Shown one piece after another: positions 57,101-64,000 of a stretch of DNA of 64,000 nucleotides. This DNA is from Coraliomargarita algicola (GTDB taxonomy: Bacteria; Verrucomicrobiota; Verrucomicrobiia; Opitutales; Coraliomargaritaceae). The first letter of the stretch is position 1. Every line of letters starts with the position of its first letter. The position numbers were made by a program, and so were the translations under genes. Where the stretch lies: contig NZ_CP138858.1 in the NCBI RefSeq assembly GCF_033878955.1, forward strand, positions 3,623,001 to 3,687,000, read 5' to 3'. Below the pieces are notes generated by a model. It saw nothing but the letters and a program-made list of their open reading frames with translations. It ran no database searches and was not told the DNA's origin.

Positions 57101-57897
57101 TGCGCAGTGATTTGGATGTGCAGGCCAGCCATACCAATCATGACGAGACCGCGATCGTTCAGGGTAATTTAAACTTACGCTCGAGCACCATGCTGGTGGA
57201 ATTTGATCCGCTCGCACCGAGCGTGGAAAGTGGGCCGCAGTCAAAGCCTCCCTATTTTTCGATTCGTGAGCCGGCGATTGCAGACTGGCGTTTTGATCTT
57301 AAAATTGTCGGAGATTCGTTTATGCGGGTGCGCAGTCCCTATTTTCGCACGCAGTTAACGGCCAATTTTGACTTGGGAGGCACTTTTGCAGAACCCTTAT
57401 TGATCGGGACGGTGCGGACCGTGGATGGAGAGCTACGCTTTCCCGGTGCCAGAATGCGACTCACTAGCGGCGAAGCTTATATCGAGCCAGGCCAGCCGAA
57501 TACGGTGCAGTTAAGTTTCAACGGTATTGCGCAAAAAGCCTCGTACATCATTACGATGGATGTGACGCAGACCCTGGAGGATCCACATGTGCAATTTCAA
57601 TCCACGCCGACACTCTCGAATGCCTCAATCGTGAGACTGCTGACGACTGGTAGCACTTCTGGCGGCGGTGTGGGTTCGGTCGGGCTCTATCTGGGGCAAG
57701 GCTTGCTGGGTGCGGGCGGAATGGATGAACAGTTTTCTGATCGTTTGACGGTCGATGTCGGCGAGGAGACCAGCCGTAGCGGTCGCAATACAGTCGGGGT
57801 GCGCTATGAGTTGTCGGAAGATGTGTTTCTGGAGGGAGGCTACGATGTGTATGATGCGTATAACCTGGATTTAATTTGGAGTCTATTTAAGCGATGA
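54136..57897 (+). CDS. tamB: TamB-like translocation and assembly module protein
   Basis: 1253 residues from GTG 54136; the in-frame GTG 54184 (VKKFRYIRILVRLLVYGLIGL) would give a cleaner N-terminal anchor and is an alternative. A single membrane helix is followed by a very long beta-helical periplasmic region of repeated beta strands and a C-terminal DUF490/TamB domain (about 900-1253; LLIGTVRTVDGELRFPGARM, SNASIVRLLTTGSTSGGG, ending DLIWSLFKR). TamB spans inner to outer membrane and helps insert outer-membrane proteins and move phospholipids. The last four bases overlap tamA (ATGA). Confidence 0.9.
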   Translation: MKQVELLCALFSLWVFVKKFRYIRILVRLLVYGLIGLCALWGTSIWWLPRAMPTLLRWGDVEVRSVQRLESGRLLFTELGYARDSFRCSLGRLEVPSLQQYLWERLGGDFSSASLLEVDTLRVELSEGSSAEPAESEPVDVVSTVRQAREALRTYGQWLPPLKLNDLQVHASDGAAIFELPRLTLSDWQLAAVVESVRLPDLLDQVELRAALEPNADWTALVTAPAAGLELDLSLEPRPEELDVSFEFRRAGERAVGLVSFSEGERLPVRAALQSERFAIDPEWLPSAVAMQWQGGALTGVDFRWEAGRYMGRLQLEGVVQARDQDSITMTGGMEFSGDLERLRLEVLQLAAGWGQLRLRQPLEMNLADGSVAERAEFQASVDLSQQAFLPAGGQIEASLSVAPSLSAGPNVLFNLNAKDLIYDRYQVAQVDVAGRWEGSVLRVDEAVLQPLASDAGVVDLSGQADLSTLSLDFEYSVALASEWLNTMVAPLALSDGLKTRGRIGGDWQRPMIVGDLEPLTVEYPGVTPISLSGSYQSEGWQQWTVAGSATAAGAVIEASFVTRLEEGRVSLDLSRFVWVDPVRPTLELQAPAHFSYRYSGDADFPESRFIAERFHLQGPELDIEVGWNPATGLELSLRNVTLQRLGRWVARDLPSLTIESVELSISDLRPHLLGSFGVHLETRAVGEELPLRVDVELELSPEGLVADTVQLQFAEAPLLQGSIRAPVRLQLPVASEAFWTVLDRGDLAASLTGSVTPSFAKWLSQHFGLKLSEAALNMQVGGRMEQPTGVLEVSIVSLETSLENVPEIDHIEIVARAEADRVQVEQFKFIVNQSEVTGRLSVPTAGLITALTGSLEARKAWLSAGSGRIELRDWQAENWVDYLPPIMRRSGRVSGSLDLQPDWNLTGRLSFQDFALRPTESLPSVDLIRGELELAERRFTAKEASAQVGGSPVSFTGWLDAGDLDRPLWEFHVHGLNVPLVRTTDMILRSDLDVQASHTNHDETAIVQGNLNLRSSTMLVEFDPLAPSVESGPQSKPPYFSIREPAIADWRFDLKIVGDSFMRVRSPYFRTQLTANFDLGGTFAEPLLIGTVRTVDGELRFPGARMRLTSGEAYIEPGQPNTVQLSFNGIAQKASYIITMDVTQTLEDPHVQFQSTPTLSNASIVRLLTTGSTSGGGVGSVGLYLGQGLLGAGGMDEQFSDRLTVDVGEETSRSGRNTVGVRYELSEDVFLEGGYDVYDAYNLDLIWSLFKR

Positions 57898-59972
57898 GGC
57901 GGATACTACCGATTGCAATTTTGGCTCTGTTGTGGGGCAGCACTTTAATGGGACAGAGTAATCTCACGGTGTCTGGCTTGGGGTTTTTTCAAGATCGAAG
58001 CATGGATGCACGCTTGTCATTCTTGAATAATGTCGAGTCAGATGTGGCGATTGATTTGGATGCCGCCATCTTGGAAGACAGTGCATTCTTATTGTTGGAG
58101 CAAATGAAGCGAAAGGGCTATCTAGAGCCCACGATCGAGGGGCGGATGTGTGTGGGGGATACCGAGCGCTCTGTTTATTGGCAGGGAGATTATGCCATTC
58201 AACTTGAAGTCGATTTTGTCGCGGAGGCGGTTGAATTTATCATCACACCCGGGGTGTTGTCATACTACGATGCTGTTGTGGTCGATGGAGTGCATGCGAT
58301 CGAAGCGAAACAAGTGGAGCGCTTTTTTATTCCCGGAGGTGTCTTATTTTCCGGCAAGAAAGCACGAGTTTTCACCTACGAGAATTTTGAGCGTCGGCAG
58401 GGGCGCCTGCTGCGAGCTTTGGATGACTTAGGCTATCGTTCCGCGCAAGTAGTGAACCAGCAGATTGACATTGATCCAGTGAGCGGGGCCGTTCAGGTAG
58501 AGCTCACGATTGAGCAGGGGCCCTTATATCAAATTGGCGAGTTAGAGATCGTGATTACGCGCGCAGGGGGTGAGCATGAGGTGCGCAAAGAGCCTGCGCA
58601 GAGAGTGGTGTTCACCCGCGAATGGGAACAGGCCAAGCGTGCGGCGCTTCGTAACGAAGCTTATCGCGCAGGCTATCCGGATGCGACAGTCAGCAGTGAG
58701 ATTGTGGCTGATTCCGAAGAGCAGGCAGGTGTGATACTTCGCCATCTGCGCTATCGCGTGGACTACGGGCAGGCCGTCACGCTTCAGCAAATTGAGTTCG
58801 ACGGTGATACGGCTACAAAACGTTCTGTTTTGAAGCGACAGGTTGAATTAAAGGCAGGCGAGCCGCTGGATTTAATTGCAGTGAGTGAGGCGCGGCGTCA
58901 ATTGATGGGCTTAGGGATCTTTCAAGAAGTCGGTCTGCAGTTGGAGCCGACTAGCGGCGATGCCCGCTCGGTGGTGTATGCGCTCAGCCCAAGTCAGCGT
59001 AAGGAGCTACAGCTGCGAGCAGGTTGGGGTAGTTATGAACAGGCCCGGCTAGGTTTTCGCTGGGAGCACCGCAGCCCCTGGGGGCGCGCGCACCGTTACG
59101 AGGTCGAAGTGAAACAGAGCTTCAAATCGACACTCGGCGAGGCCACCTATTCGATTCCCCAGTTTTTAGGGACCGAGTTGACGACGTATCTGAATGCTGA
59201 ATACAATTATCGGGAAGAGCTCTCTTTTGATCGACGTGCCCAAGGGATGGCCGTTGGCACTTCTATGCAATTGTCGGATACGGGGCTGCGCCTGGCGGTC
59301 GAGTATGGTTTTTCGCAAGAGAATGCTGATCGTCTGGATCTAGTTAGTTTTGAATCGGAAGAAGACGCTACAGTGGCGAGTGTGACTTTTAAAGCATCGC
59401 TGGACCGGCGTGATGACTTCTTAGCGCCCAGCTCCGGCTATAGCTTATATGCCAGTTTAGAAACTGCGGGACAATGGCTGGGCGGAAGCGTGAACTTTCA
59501 AAAGTTAGAGCTGGGGGGCAGCTACCATAGTTCGTTGAGTGAGAGCATACTGTTCCATGCCGGGCTGCAAGGAGGCACGATTTTTACTACCGGCGCGGCC
59601 GAGGATAATATTCCATTTAATGAGCGCTTTTTCTCGGGTGGGGAAAATTCCGTGCGTGGTTACGTCGAAGGTGGTGCTTCCCCCAGGGATTCCGGGGGCG
59701 ATGAAGTGGGCTCAGAGAGTTATCTCTTACTTAATTTAGAGTTGGAACAGCGTATTTACTCTCAGCTTTCGACCGTGTTCTTTTTTGATTCTGTTTTGAA
59801 TGCCCGCGACGGCTTTTTCGATCGCGAGCGGGAGGTCTTGAGCTCCATCGGCTTTGGACTTCGGTATCAGACTGTGGTGGGGCCCTTGCGCTTGGAGTAT
59901 GGGCACAATTTGAATCCCAGAGATTCCGATTCGGACGGCGCGCTACATTTTTCGATCGGCTTCCCTTTTTAG
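57894..59972 (+). CDS. tamA: TamA-like outer-membrane protein (BamA/Omp85 family)
   Basis: 692 residues. A signal peptide (MRRILPIAILALLWGSTLMGQS) precedes POTRA-like domains (about 60-380; for example LTIEQGPLYQIGELEI and LQQIEFDGDTATKRSVLKRQVELKAGEPLD) and a 16-strand barrel with the Omp85 lid motif GGENSVRGYVEGG and a terminal Phe (FSIGFPF). It should form the TamAB complex with the product of the gene it overlaps. Its start codon is inside the tamB stop, so translation is coupled. Confidence 0.92.
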   Translation: MRRILPIAILALLWGSTLMGQSNLTVSGLGFFQDRSMDARLSFLNNVESDVAIDLDAAILEDSAFLLLEQMKRKGYLEPTIEGRMCVGDTERSVYWQGDYAIQLEVDFVAEAVEFIITPGVLSYYDAVVVDGVHAIEAKQVERFFIPGGVLFSGKKARVFTYENFERRQGRLLRALDDLGYRSAQVVNQQIDIDPVSGAVQVELTIEQGPLYQIGELEIVITRAGGEHEVRKEPAQRVVFTREWEQAKRAALRNEAYRAGYPDATVSSEIVADSEEQAGVILRHLRYRVDYGQAVTLQQIEFDGDTATKRSVLKRQVELKAGEPLDLIAVSEARRQLMGLGIFQEVGLQLEPTSGDARSVVYALSPSQRKELQLRAGWGSYEQARLGFRWEHRSPWGRAHRYEVEVKQSFKSTLGEATYSIPQFLGTELTTYLNAEYNYREELSFDRRAQGMAVGTSMQLSDTGLRLAVEYGFSQENADRLDLVSFESEEDATVASVTFKASLDRRDDFLAPSSGYSLYASLETAGQWLGGSVNFQKLELGGSYHSSLSESILFHAGLQGGTIFTTGAAEDNIPFNERFFSGGENSVRGYVEGGASPRDSGGDEVGSESYLLLNLELEQRIYSQLSTVFFFDSVLNARDGFFDREREVLSSIGFGLRYQTVVGPLRLEYGHNLNPRDSDSDGALHFSIGFPF

Positions 59973-60000
59973 CTGTGAGTATTATAAACTGTTGCGAAAT

Positions 60001-60079
60001 GTAGGGGCTTCACTTGTGAAGACCGGCGCACCCAGGCTCGGCGCTCAAGCTCGGCGGGCGTCACGAGTGACGCCCCTAC
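60001..60079. repeat. MITE-like palindromic element
   Basis: An 79-base element is bounded by exact 8-base inverted ends, GTAGGGGC (60001-60008) and GCCCCTAC (60072-60079). Inside, CTTCAC-TT-GTGAAG (60008-60021) and GGGCGTCAC-GA-GTGACGCCC (60056-60075) are each nearly perfect hairpins, with two copies of GCTCGGCG between them. No coding capacity. It lies in the 285-base gap between tamA and the helicase gene. Confidence 0.7.
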
Positions 60080-60257
60080 GTCTTCTTTCGCCCTTTTTAG
60101 GCGCTTACGCTTTCTCCTTGATCTTCAATGAAATGCAGGCAGTGTTTGCGACTTCCTTTCTGAGTAATTACCGTTTTTCGCGTAAATAGCTCGGATTTAT
60201 ATCGGACCCGGATGCGTTATTATGTTGGCCGGGCATTTCACCCACAGCAAAATAATT

Positions 60258-61472
60258 ATGACGTTTCACGAACTTGGACTCGACGAGTCTATCCTTAAAT
60301 CTATCGACGAATTCGGCTTTACAGAGCCGACACCTATTCAAGCGGGCGCGATCCCACATATTCTCGAAGGGCGCGATGTAATCGGCTCCGCGCAGACAGG
60401 CACAGGTAAAACGGCCGCCTATGCGCTGCCGATTCTGCATCGCCTCGGCGGGCACCGCGAAGGCGCCGCACCGCGTTGCTTGATTTTGGGCCCCACACGT
60501 GAGCTGGCGGCACAGGTGGAGGACCAGTTTGATTCGTATGGCAAATACTGTGCGCCTAAGTGCTGCCTGATCCACGGTGGTGTGGGCTATGGTAAGCAAA
60601 TTGATGAGATCAAGGCGGGCGCCGATGTCGTGATCGCGACGCCCGGGCGTTTGCTGGACCACATTCAGCAAAAGAACTTTGACCTCAAGTCCATCGAAGT
60701 CTTGGTGCTGGATGAGGTTGATCGTATGCTCGATATGGGCTTTATCGACGATGTGCAGCGCATCATGAAGCTGTGCAATAAGAACCGGCAAACATTACTC
60801 TTTTCGGCAACTGTATCGGAGGATATTAAGCGCTTAGTCGCTAAGGGCTTAAAAGATCCCGTTGACGTGACCATTGGTATTAAGCTCACACCTGCAGAGA
60901 CGGTGAAGCATGTCATTTATCCGGTGGGAGCCATGCAGAAATTTGACCTGCTGATCGCACTGATCGATCAAATGGAAATCGATAGCATGATCATTTTCTG
61001 TCGTATGAAGGTGGGCGCCGACCGCATCACACGCTGGTTGCAAGAGCGTGGCTTGAGTTGCGCGGCGATGCACTCGAATCTGCCGCAAAAGGCGCGCACT
61101 AAAGCACTACAGCAGTTTAAGGACGGCAAGATTAAGATTTTGATTGCGACGGATATTGCGTCGCGCGGTCTGGATATCGCCAACGTTACCCACGTTATTA
61201 ATTACGATGTGCCGGAGCATGCCGAAGATTATGTGCACCGCATCGGCCGCACCGGCCGTGCGCAGCGTGAAGGCGATGCAGCGACGATCGTTGCGCCTGA
61301 TGAGCAAGCCAAGTTGGACGCAATCGAGAAGTTTATTGATATGCAGATTCCGCAGTTGAAGTTGGAAGGCTTTAACTACTTTCATGAGCCAATCATCCGC
61401 ACTTCAACGGCTGAAAAGCCACGTCGCCGCAAGCGTAATTCAGGCAGCAGCCGTTTTGGTCGTCGTCGGTAG
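60258..61472 (+). CDS. rhlE: DEAD-box RNA helicase, RhlE-like
   Basis: 404 residues from ATG 60258 (MTFHELGLDESILKSIDEFGF). Q motif PTPIQAGAIP, motif I AQTGTGKT (45-52), Ia PTRELAAQ, motif II DEVD (152-155, Val instead of the usual Ala), III SAT, V RGLDIANVTHVINYD and VI HRIGRTGRA, then a basic tail (RRRKRNSGSSRFGRRR). RhlE-type helicases remodel rRNA and mRNA structures. It precedes rsmE by six bases, so co-transcription with a ribosome-modification gene fits the role. Confidence 0.93.
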   Translation: MTFHELGLDESILKSIDEFGFTEPTPIQAGAIPHILEGRDVIGSAQTGTGKTAAYALPILHRLGGHREGAAPRCLILGPTRELAAQVEDQFDSYGKYCAPKCCLIHGGVGYGKQIDEIKAGADVVIATPGRLLDHIQQKNFDLKSIEVLVLDEVDRMLDMGFIDDVQRIMKLCNKNRQTLLFSATVSEDIKRLVAKGLKDPVDVTIGIKLTPAETVKHVIYPVGAMQKFDLLIALIDQMEIDSMIIFCRMKVGADRITRWLQERGLSCAAMHSNLPQKARTKALQQFKDGKIKILIATDIASRGLDIANVTHVINYDVPEHAEDYVHRIGRTGRAQREGDAATIVAPDEQAKLDAIEKFIDMQIPQLKLEGFNYFHEPIIRTSTAEKPRRRKRNSGSSRFGRRR

Positions 61473-61478
61473 CCATTA

Positions 61479-62225
61479 ATGAATCTCATCCTCTTTGATA
61501 CTCCCTTCGAAACCAGGCGGCTGGAGGCTGGTGATCCTCGCGGGCAGCACATCTTTAAAGTCCTGCGTGCCCGTGTGGGCACTAAGGTCTTTGTAGGCTT
61601 TATCAATGGTCTGCGTGCTCGAGCCGAGGTGACCTTGGTGGAGTCCGATGGTGCGATCAGTTTGCGTGTGATTGGCACGGAAGCCGCGCCGAAGCCCTTG
61701 CCGATTCGTCTCTTACTCGGTTTGCCGCGCCCGCATACCGCCAAGCGTATACTCTTTGAGGCCGCGAGTATGGGGGTGCAGGATTTGCACTTCTTTGAGG
61801 CCGAACGTGGTGAGCCTTCATACGCGCAAAGCAGTTTATGGACGAGCGATGAATGGAAAGAGCGCTTGCGCCTCGGCACGGAGCAATCTTTCGGCACGCA
61901 TGTGCCTGAGATCGGCATGCACACCGATTTGCAGTCCGCGATTTCTTTTTTACAAGGTGAGGGCGCGCACATCGCATTGGATAATTACGAAGCGGCTGGA
62001 TCTTTGCCACAGCAATTATCCCCGGGCTTGCAAAGCGCCGTAATCGCCTTGGGTCCCGAGCGCGGTTGGTCGCCCAATGAGCGTGATACCTTTCGTAAGA
62101 ACGGTTGGAAGTTAGCTCATTTAGGGGCACATGTGCTGCGCCTGGAGACGGCTTGCACTGTCGCGGTGGGTGCTATTTCCGCTTGCTTGGATTTTTACGA
62201 TACGCAGACCTGCACAATTCTTTAA
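61479..62225 (+). CDS. rsmE: 16S rRNA m3U1498 methyltransferase
   Basis: RsmE methylates N3 of U1498 with SAM through a SPOUT knot. 248 residues with an N-terminal PUA-like domain (FKVLRARVGTKVFVGFINGLRA) and the knot motifs EQSFGTHVPEI, LGPERGWSPNERDTF and HLGAHVLRLETACTVAVGAI. ATG 61479 follows rhlE by six bases. No terminator is evident after it. Confidence 0.95.
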   Translation: MNLILFDTPFETRRLEAGDPRGQHIFKVLRARVGTKVFVGFINGLRARAEVTLVESDGAISLRVIGTEAAPKPLPIRLLLGLPRPHTAKRILFEAASMGVQDLHFFEAERGEPSYAQSSLWTSDEWKERLRLGTEQSFGTHVPEIGMHTDLQSAISFLQGEGAHIALDNYEAAGSLPQQLSPGLQSAVIALGPERGWSPNERDTFRKNGWKLAHLGAHVLRLETACTVAVGAISACLDFYDTQTCTIL

Positions 62226-62256
62226 GTGCATCTGTTCGAATGCTTAAAGGTAGTAT

Positions 62257-63126
62257 TTAGTCCGCATTTAGCTGTGTGACGGTATAACCCTTGGCTGTTA
62301 AAAGTTTAATCAGGCCATCGCTGCCGGCCATGTGGGCGAGGCCGACTAGAACTAATTCGGTGGGCTCGGTTTCTAACATGGCTTCAATTTGTGGTAACCA
62401 GCGGGCGTTGCGGTCCTTGAGCATGGTGTTATAGATTTCTGGATACTGTAGCATGTCATCGACAAAGAGTTGTTCAATTGTATCCAGATTTCCTATGCGC
62501 CAGGCTTCGATCATTTGCTCGAAGAGTTCGTTGATGCGTTCTAAGTCCTTTAGACTGTAGAGCACCATTTCGCTTTCGATGCCCTCGCCCATACTAGTGA
62601 TGAGTTGGAGTTGGAACTCCGTCGTTTCAAGCGATGCGGTCGGCTTCTGATCCACTTTGGCTTGCTGGGCGTAGTGTAGGTCGACACCCGCTTGTGACAC
62701 GCCCGCTTGCATGAGTTTCTGCACTGTTAGCATCATGACGGCCATGCTCGGCTTCATGCTTTGGATCATTTCAATCGGCATGTTAGCTTGGCGGCATTCT
62801 GCGGCTAGGGCGGTGTAGGCTTCATCGCTAAGCACGCTCTTTAGCGTGCGGCCGTCCTGATAGACGCCTGCTGTCATCAGTCGCATGGCAAAGGCTGGAT
62901 CGTTGAGATCCTCTGGGGGGACTTCAAATACCAGGCTGTCGGCGGCTTTGTAGGCGGAATCGTATTCGACTGGCAGTGGATAGTCGCTAGCTCTGAGTAT
63001 GTGACACGTGCCGGAGATATAAACGCTGTGTGCGCCCTCGGACACCTGCCACACAGAACTCTGAGCAGAGAGGTTGATGCCCATGATGGCGCAGTAGACG
63101 TAGGCGAGGTTTTGTAGAGTCTTCAT
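62257..63126 (-). CDS. TraB/GumN family protein, exported
   Basis: 289 residues with an N-terminal signal-like segment (MKTLQNLAYVYCAIMGINLSAQSS). The family motifs are at both ends: SVYISGTCHIL (GTxH) near the start and ELVLVGLAHMAGSDGLIKLLTAKGY near the end, forming the proposed metal site, with a helical middle. TraB/GumN proteins are thought to be metallo-peptidase-like; GumN has been linked to xanthan clusters, but no polysaccharide genes adjoin here. Confidence 0.9.
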   Translation of the reverse strand: MKTLQNLAYVYCAIMGINLSAQSSVWQVSEGAHSVYISGTCHILRASDYPLPVEYDSAYKAADSLVFEVPPEDLNDPAFAMRLMTAGVYQDGRTLKSVLSDEAYTALAAECRQANMPIEMIQSMKPSMAVMMLTVQKLMQAGVSQAGVDLHYAQQAKVDQKPTASLETTEFQLQLITSMGEGIESEMVLYSLKDLERINELFEQMIEAWRIGNLDTIEQLFVDDMLQYPEIYNTMLKDRNARWLPQIEAMLETEPTELVLVGLAHMAGSDGLIKLLTAKGYTVTQLNAD

Positions 63127-63248
63127 CGGTTGGAGCGAATGGATCGAGGCAGGGCAGCGAGTGGTCTGCTGTCTAAGTATGCTGTGGTCGCTGTGGTTTT
63201 AGCGGCAAATCAGTTCTTTTGCAAATGGGGAACCGATTTGTTCTGTCA

Positions 63249-63980
63249 CTAGGCTGCCCCAGTCTGACTTTTAAAATACTTTTCGTCGGCGAGGCTTTCG
63301 ATCAAGTGTGACGTGGTGGGGCTATCGTCGCCAAAGCTCTTGAGTTCATCTTGCGTTAGGGTGTCGCGCTCGGTGAGTGACATCGAGTTGCGAATAATAC
63401 GGACTAGGCTCGAGTAACTCATCTCCGCGCACTGTGCTTCCATGTATTCGATGGCGCTTCGACTTAGCATTCGGGTCATCAAAAAGGGATGAGCTGTGCG
63501 TAATGTGGTAAAAATTGATTGGGCGATCAGGCTGACATCTTCTTTGCGTTCGGCCATGGGGGGGATGGCTACGATCTCGCCTAATTTTCGAAAGCTGTTA
63601 AGTAAGGTTTTGACTTCATTTTCCAAGTAGCCTTCGGAGTCGTCTACATGCCCTAGGATGAAACATGGGCGGGGCTCTTGTGCACCTTCTTCGTTTAATT
63701 GTGTTAGGTGTTCGTTGAGTCGTTCGATGGTGAGTGCGCCTAATTCATAAGACAGACCCAGATAGCAATAGCCTGTTGCAGCTTGGGGGCTCAGCTTACG
63801 TTTAATTTCACTGATTTCGACGCGCATGGGATCAGCAATATGCAGAGGGCACAAATCACCGTTAGTGCGGAAGTTAAGCTCGTGCGCAGTGAGTTCAAAG
63901 TCGGCTCCATCCTCGCCAGTCAGAAGGACGAACTTGGGTTGCTTGGCTAAGTCCGCAATTTTGACCAAGAGTTGCTGCAT
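63249..63980 (-). CDS. Degenerate NtrC-type AAA-like protein
   Basis: 243 residues from ATG 63980; the frame stays open to the window edge so a longer start upstream cannot be excluded. The segment KLGEIVAIPPMAERKEDVSLIAQSIF (about 131-156) closely resembles the IPPLRERxEDIxLLA segment of sigma54 activators, and the following helical part (LSRSAIEYMEAQCAEMSYSSLVRIIRNSM) matches their lid with the WPGNVRELxN site degraded. Walker A (GESGTGKE) and GAFTGA are absent; only TGEDGADFEL near the start could be a relic. It is thus probably non-catalytic. Interaction partner unknown. Confidence 0.55.
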   Translation of the reverse strand: MQQLLVKIADLAKQPKFVLLTGEDGADFELTAHELNFRTNGDLCPLHIADPMRVEISEIKRKLSPQAATGYCYLGLSYELGALTIERLNEHLTQLNEEGAQEPRPCFILGHVDDSEGYLENEVKTLLNSFRKLGEIVAIPPMAERKEDVSLIAQSIFTTLRTAHPFLMTRMLSRSAIEYMEAQCAEMSYSSLVRIIRNSMSLTERDTLTQDELKSFGDDSPTTSHLIESLADEKYFKSQTGAA

Positions 63981-64000
63981 TACGTCGCTTTTTGCGGTTA

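Overview
The window looks like a chromosomal segment of a Verrucomicrobiota bacterium, most plausibly a marine Opitutae/Puniceicoccales (Coraliomargarita-like) organism. The reasons are the protein style (a LacI-like/AraC XylR-type regulator, an F-ATPase whose a and b subunits carry N-terminal signal-like extensions, a fused E1-E2 2-oxoacid dehydrogenase, TamA/TamB, GumN), the moderate GC content and the scarcity of clear Shine-Dalgarno sequences. This placement is inference. No rRNA, tRNA, CRISPR array, integrase or transposase was seen, and almost all of the window is ordinary core genome.

Layout. 1-5.9 kb: 3' part of an adenylate-kinase-like gene, a Cys-rich unknown protein, a UbiA-like membrane protein, a VWA-like membrane-anchored protein, a GT4 glycosyltransferase and miaA. 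6-9.3 kb: a XylR-type regulator divergent from gmd-fcl (GDP-L-fucose synthesis), with a palindromic candidate operator between them. 9.4-21.5 kb: punA-upp salvage genes, pyruvate kinase, a WalJ-like hydrolase, folE2, a RodZ-like protein, prmA, purN, grpE-dnaJ, a ferredoxin and trmB. 21.7-28.6 kb: the complete F1Fo ATP synthase operon atpBEFHAGDC, closed by a strong terminator. 28.9-35.6 kb: a tandem pair of Mpv17/PMP22-like membrane proteins, a PfkB-family kinase, a GDSL hydrolase, a cNMP-binding histidine kinase with a coupled small membrane peptide, nspC and an exported deaminase. 35.7-43.1 kb: a TPP riboswitch followed by the thiamine operon thiC-thiS-tenI-thiE-thiG-thiH-thiF-thiD. 43.2-46.7 kb: two histidine kinases. 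47.1-54 kb: an E1alpha-E1beta-lipoyl-E2 fusion enzyme, a BLUF photoreceptor, a metal-binding membrane protein resembling a CcoI N-terminus without its ATPase, a LysE-like protein, an MscS channel and gluQ. 54.1-64 kb: tamB-tamA, a MITE-like palindromic element, a DEAD-box helicase, rsmE, a GumN/TraB protein and a degenerate NtrC-like AAA remnant.

A striking property is that four genes that should be intact carry single-base frame disruptions: dnaJ (two), atpF, the PfkB kinase and the very start of pyk. In each case restoring one base per site gives a full-length family member with a length divisible by three. This points to indel errors in the underlying assembly, although real mutations cannot be excluded from sequence alone.

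No clearly new multi-gene system was found. The best candidates for unusual biology are the tandem Mpv17-like proteins, the single-chain E1-E2 dehydrogenase with a palindrome-rich leader, the secreted deaminase, the orphan CcoI-like N-terminus, the truncated NtrC-like protein, and several families of short palindromic or tandem repeats in the intergenic spaces.
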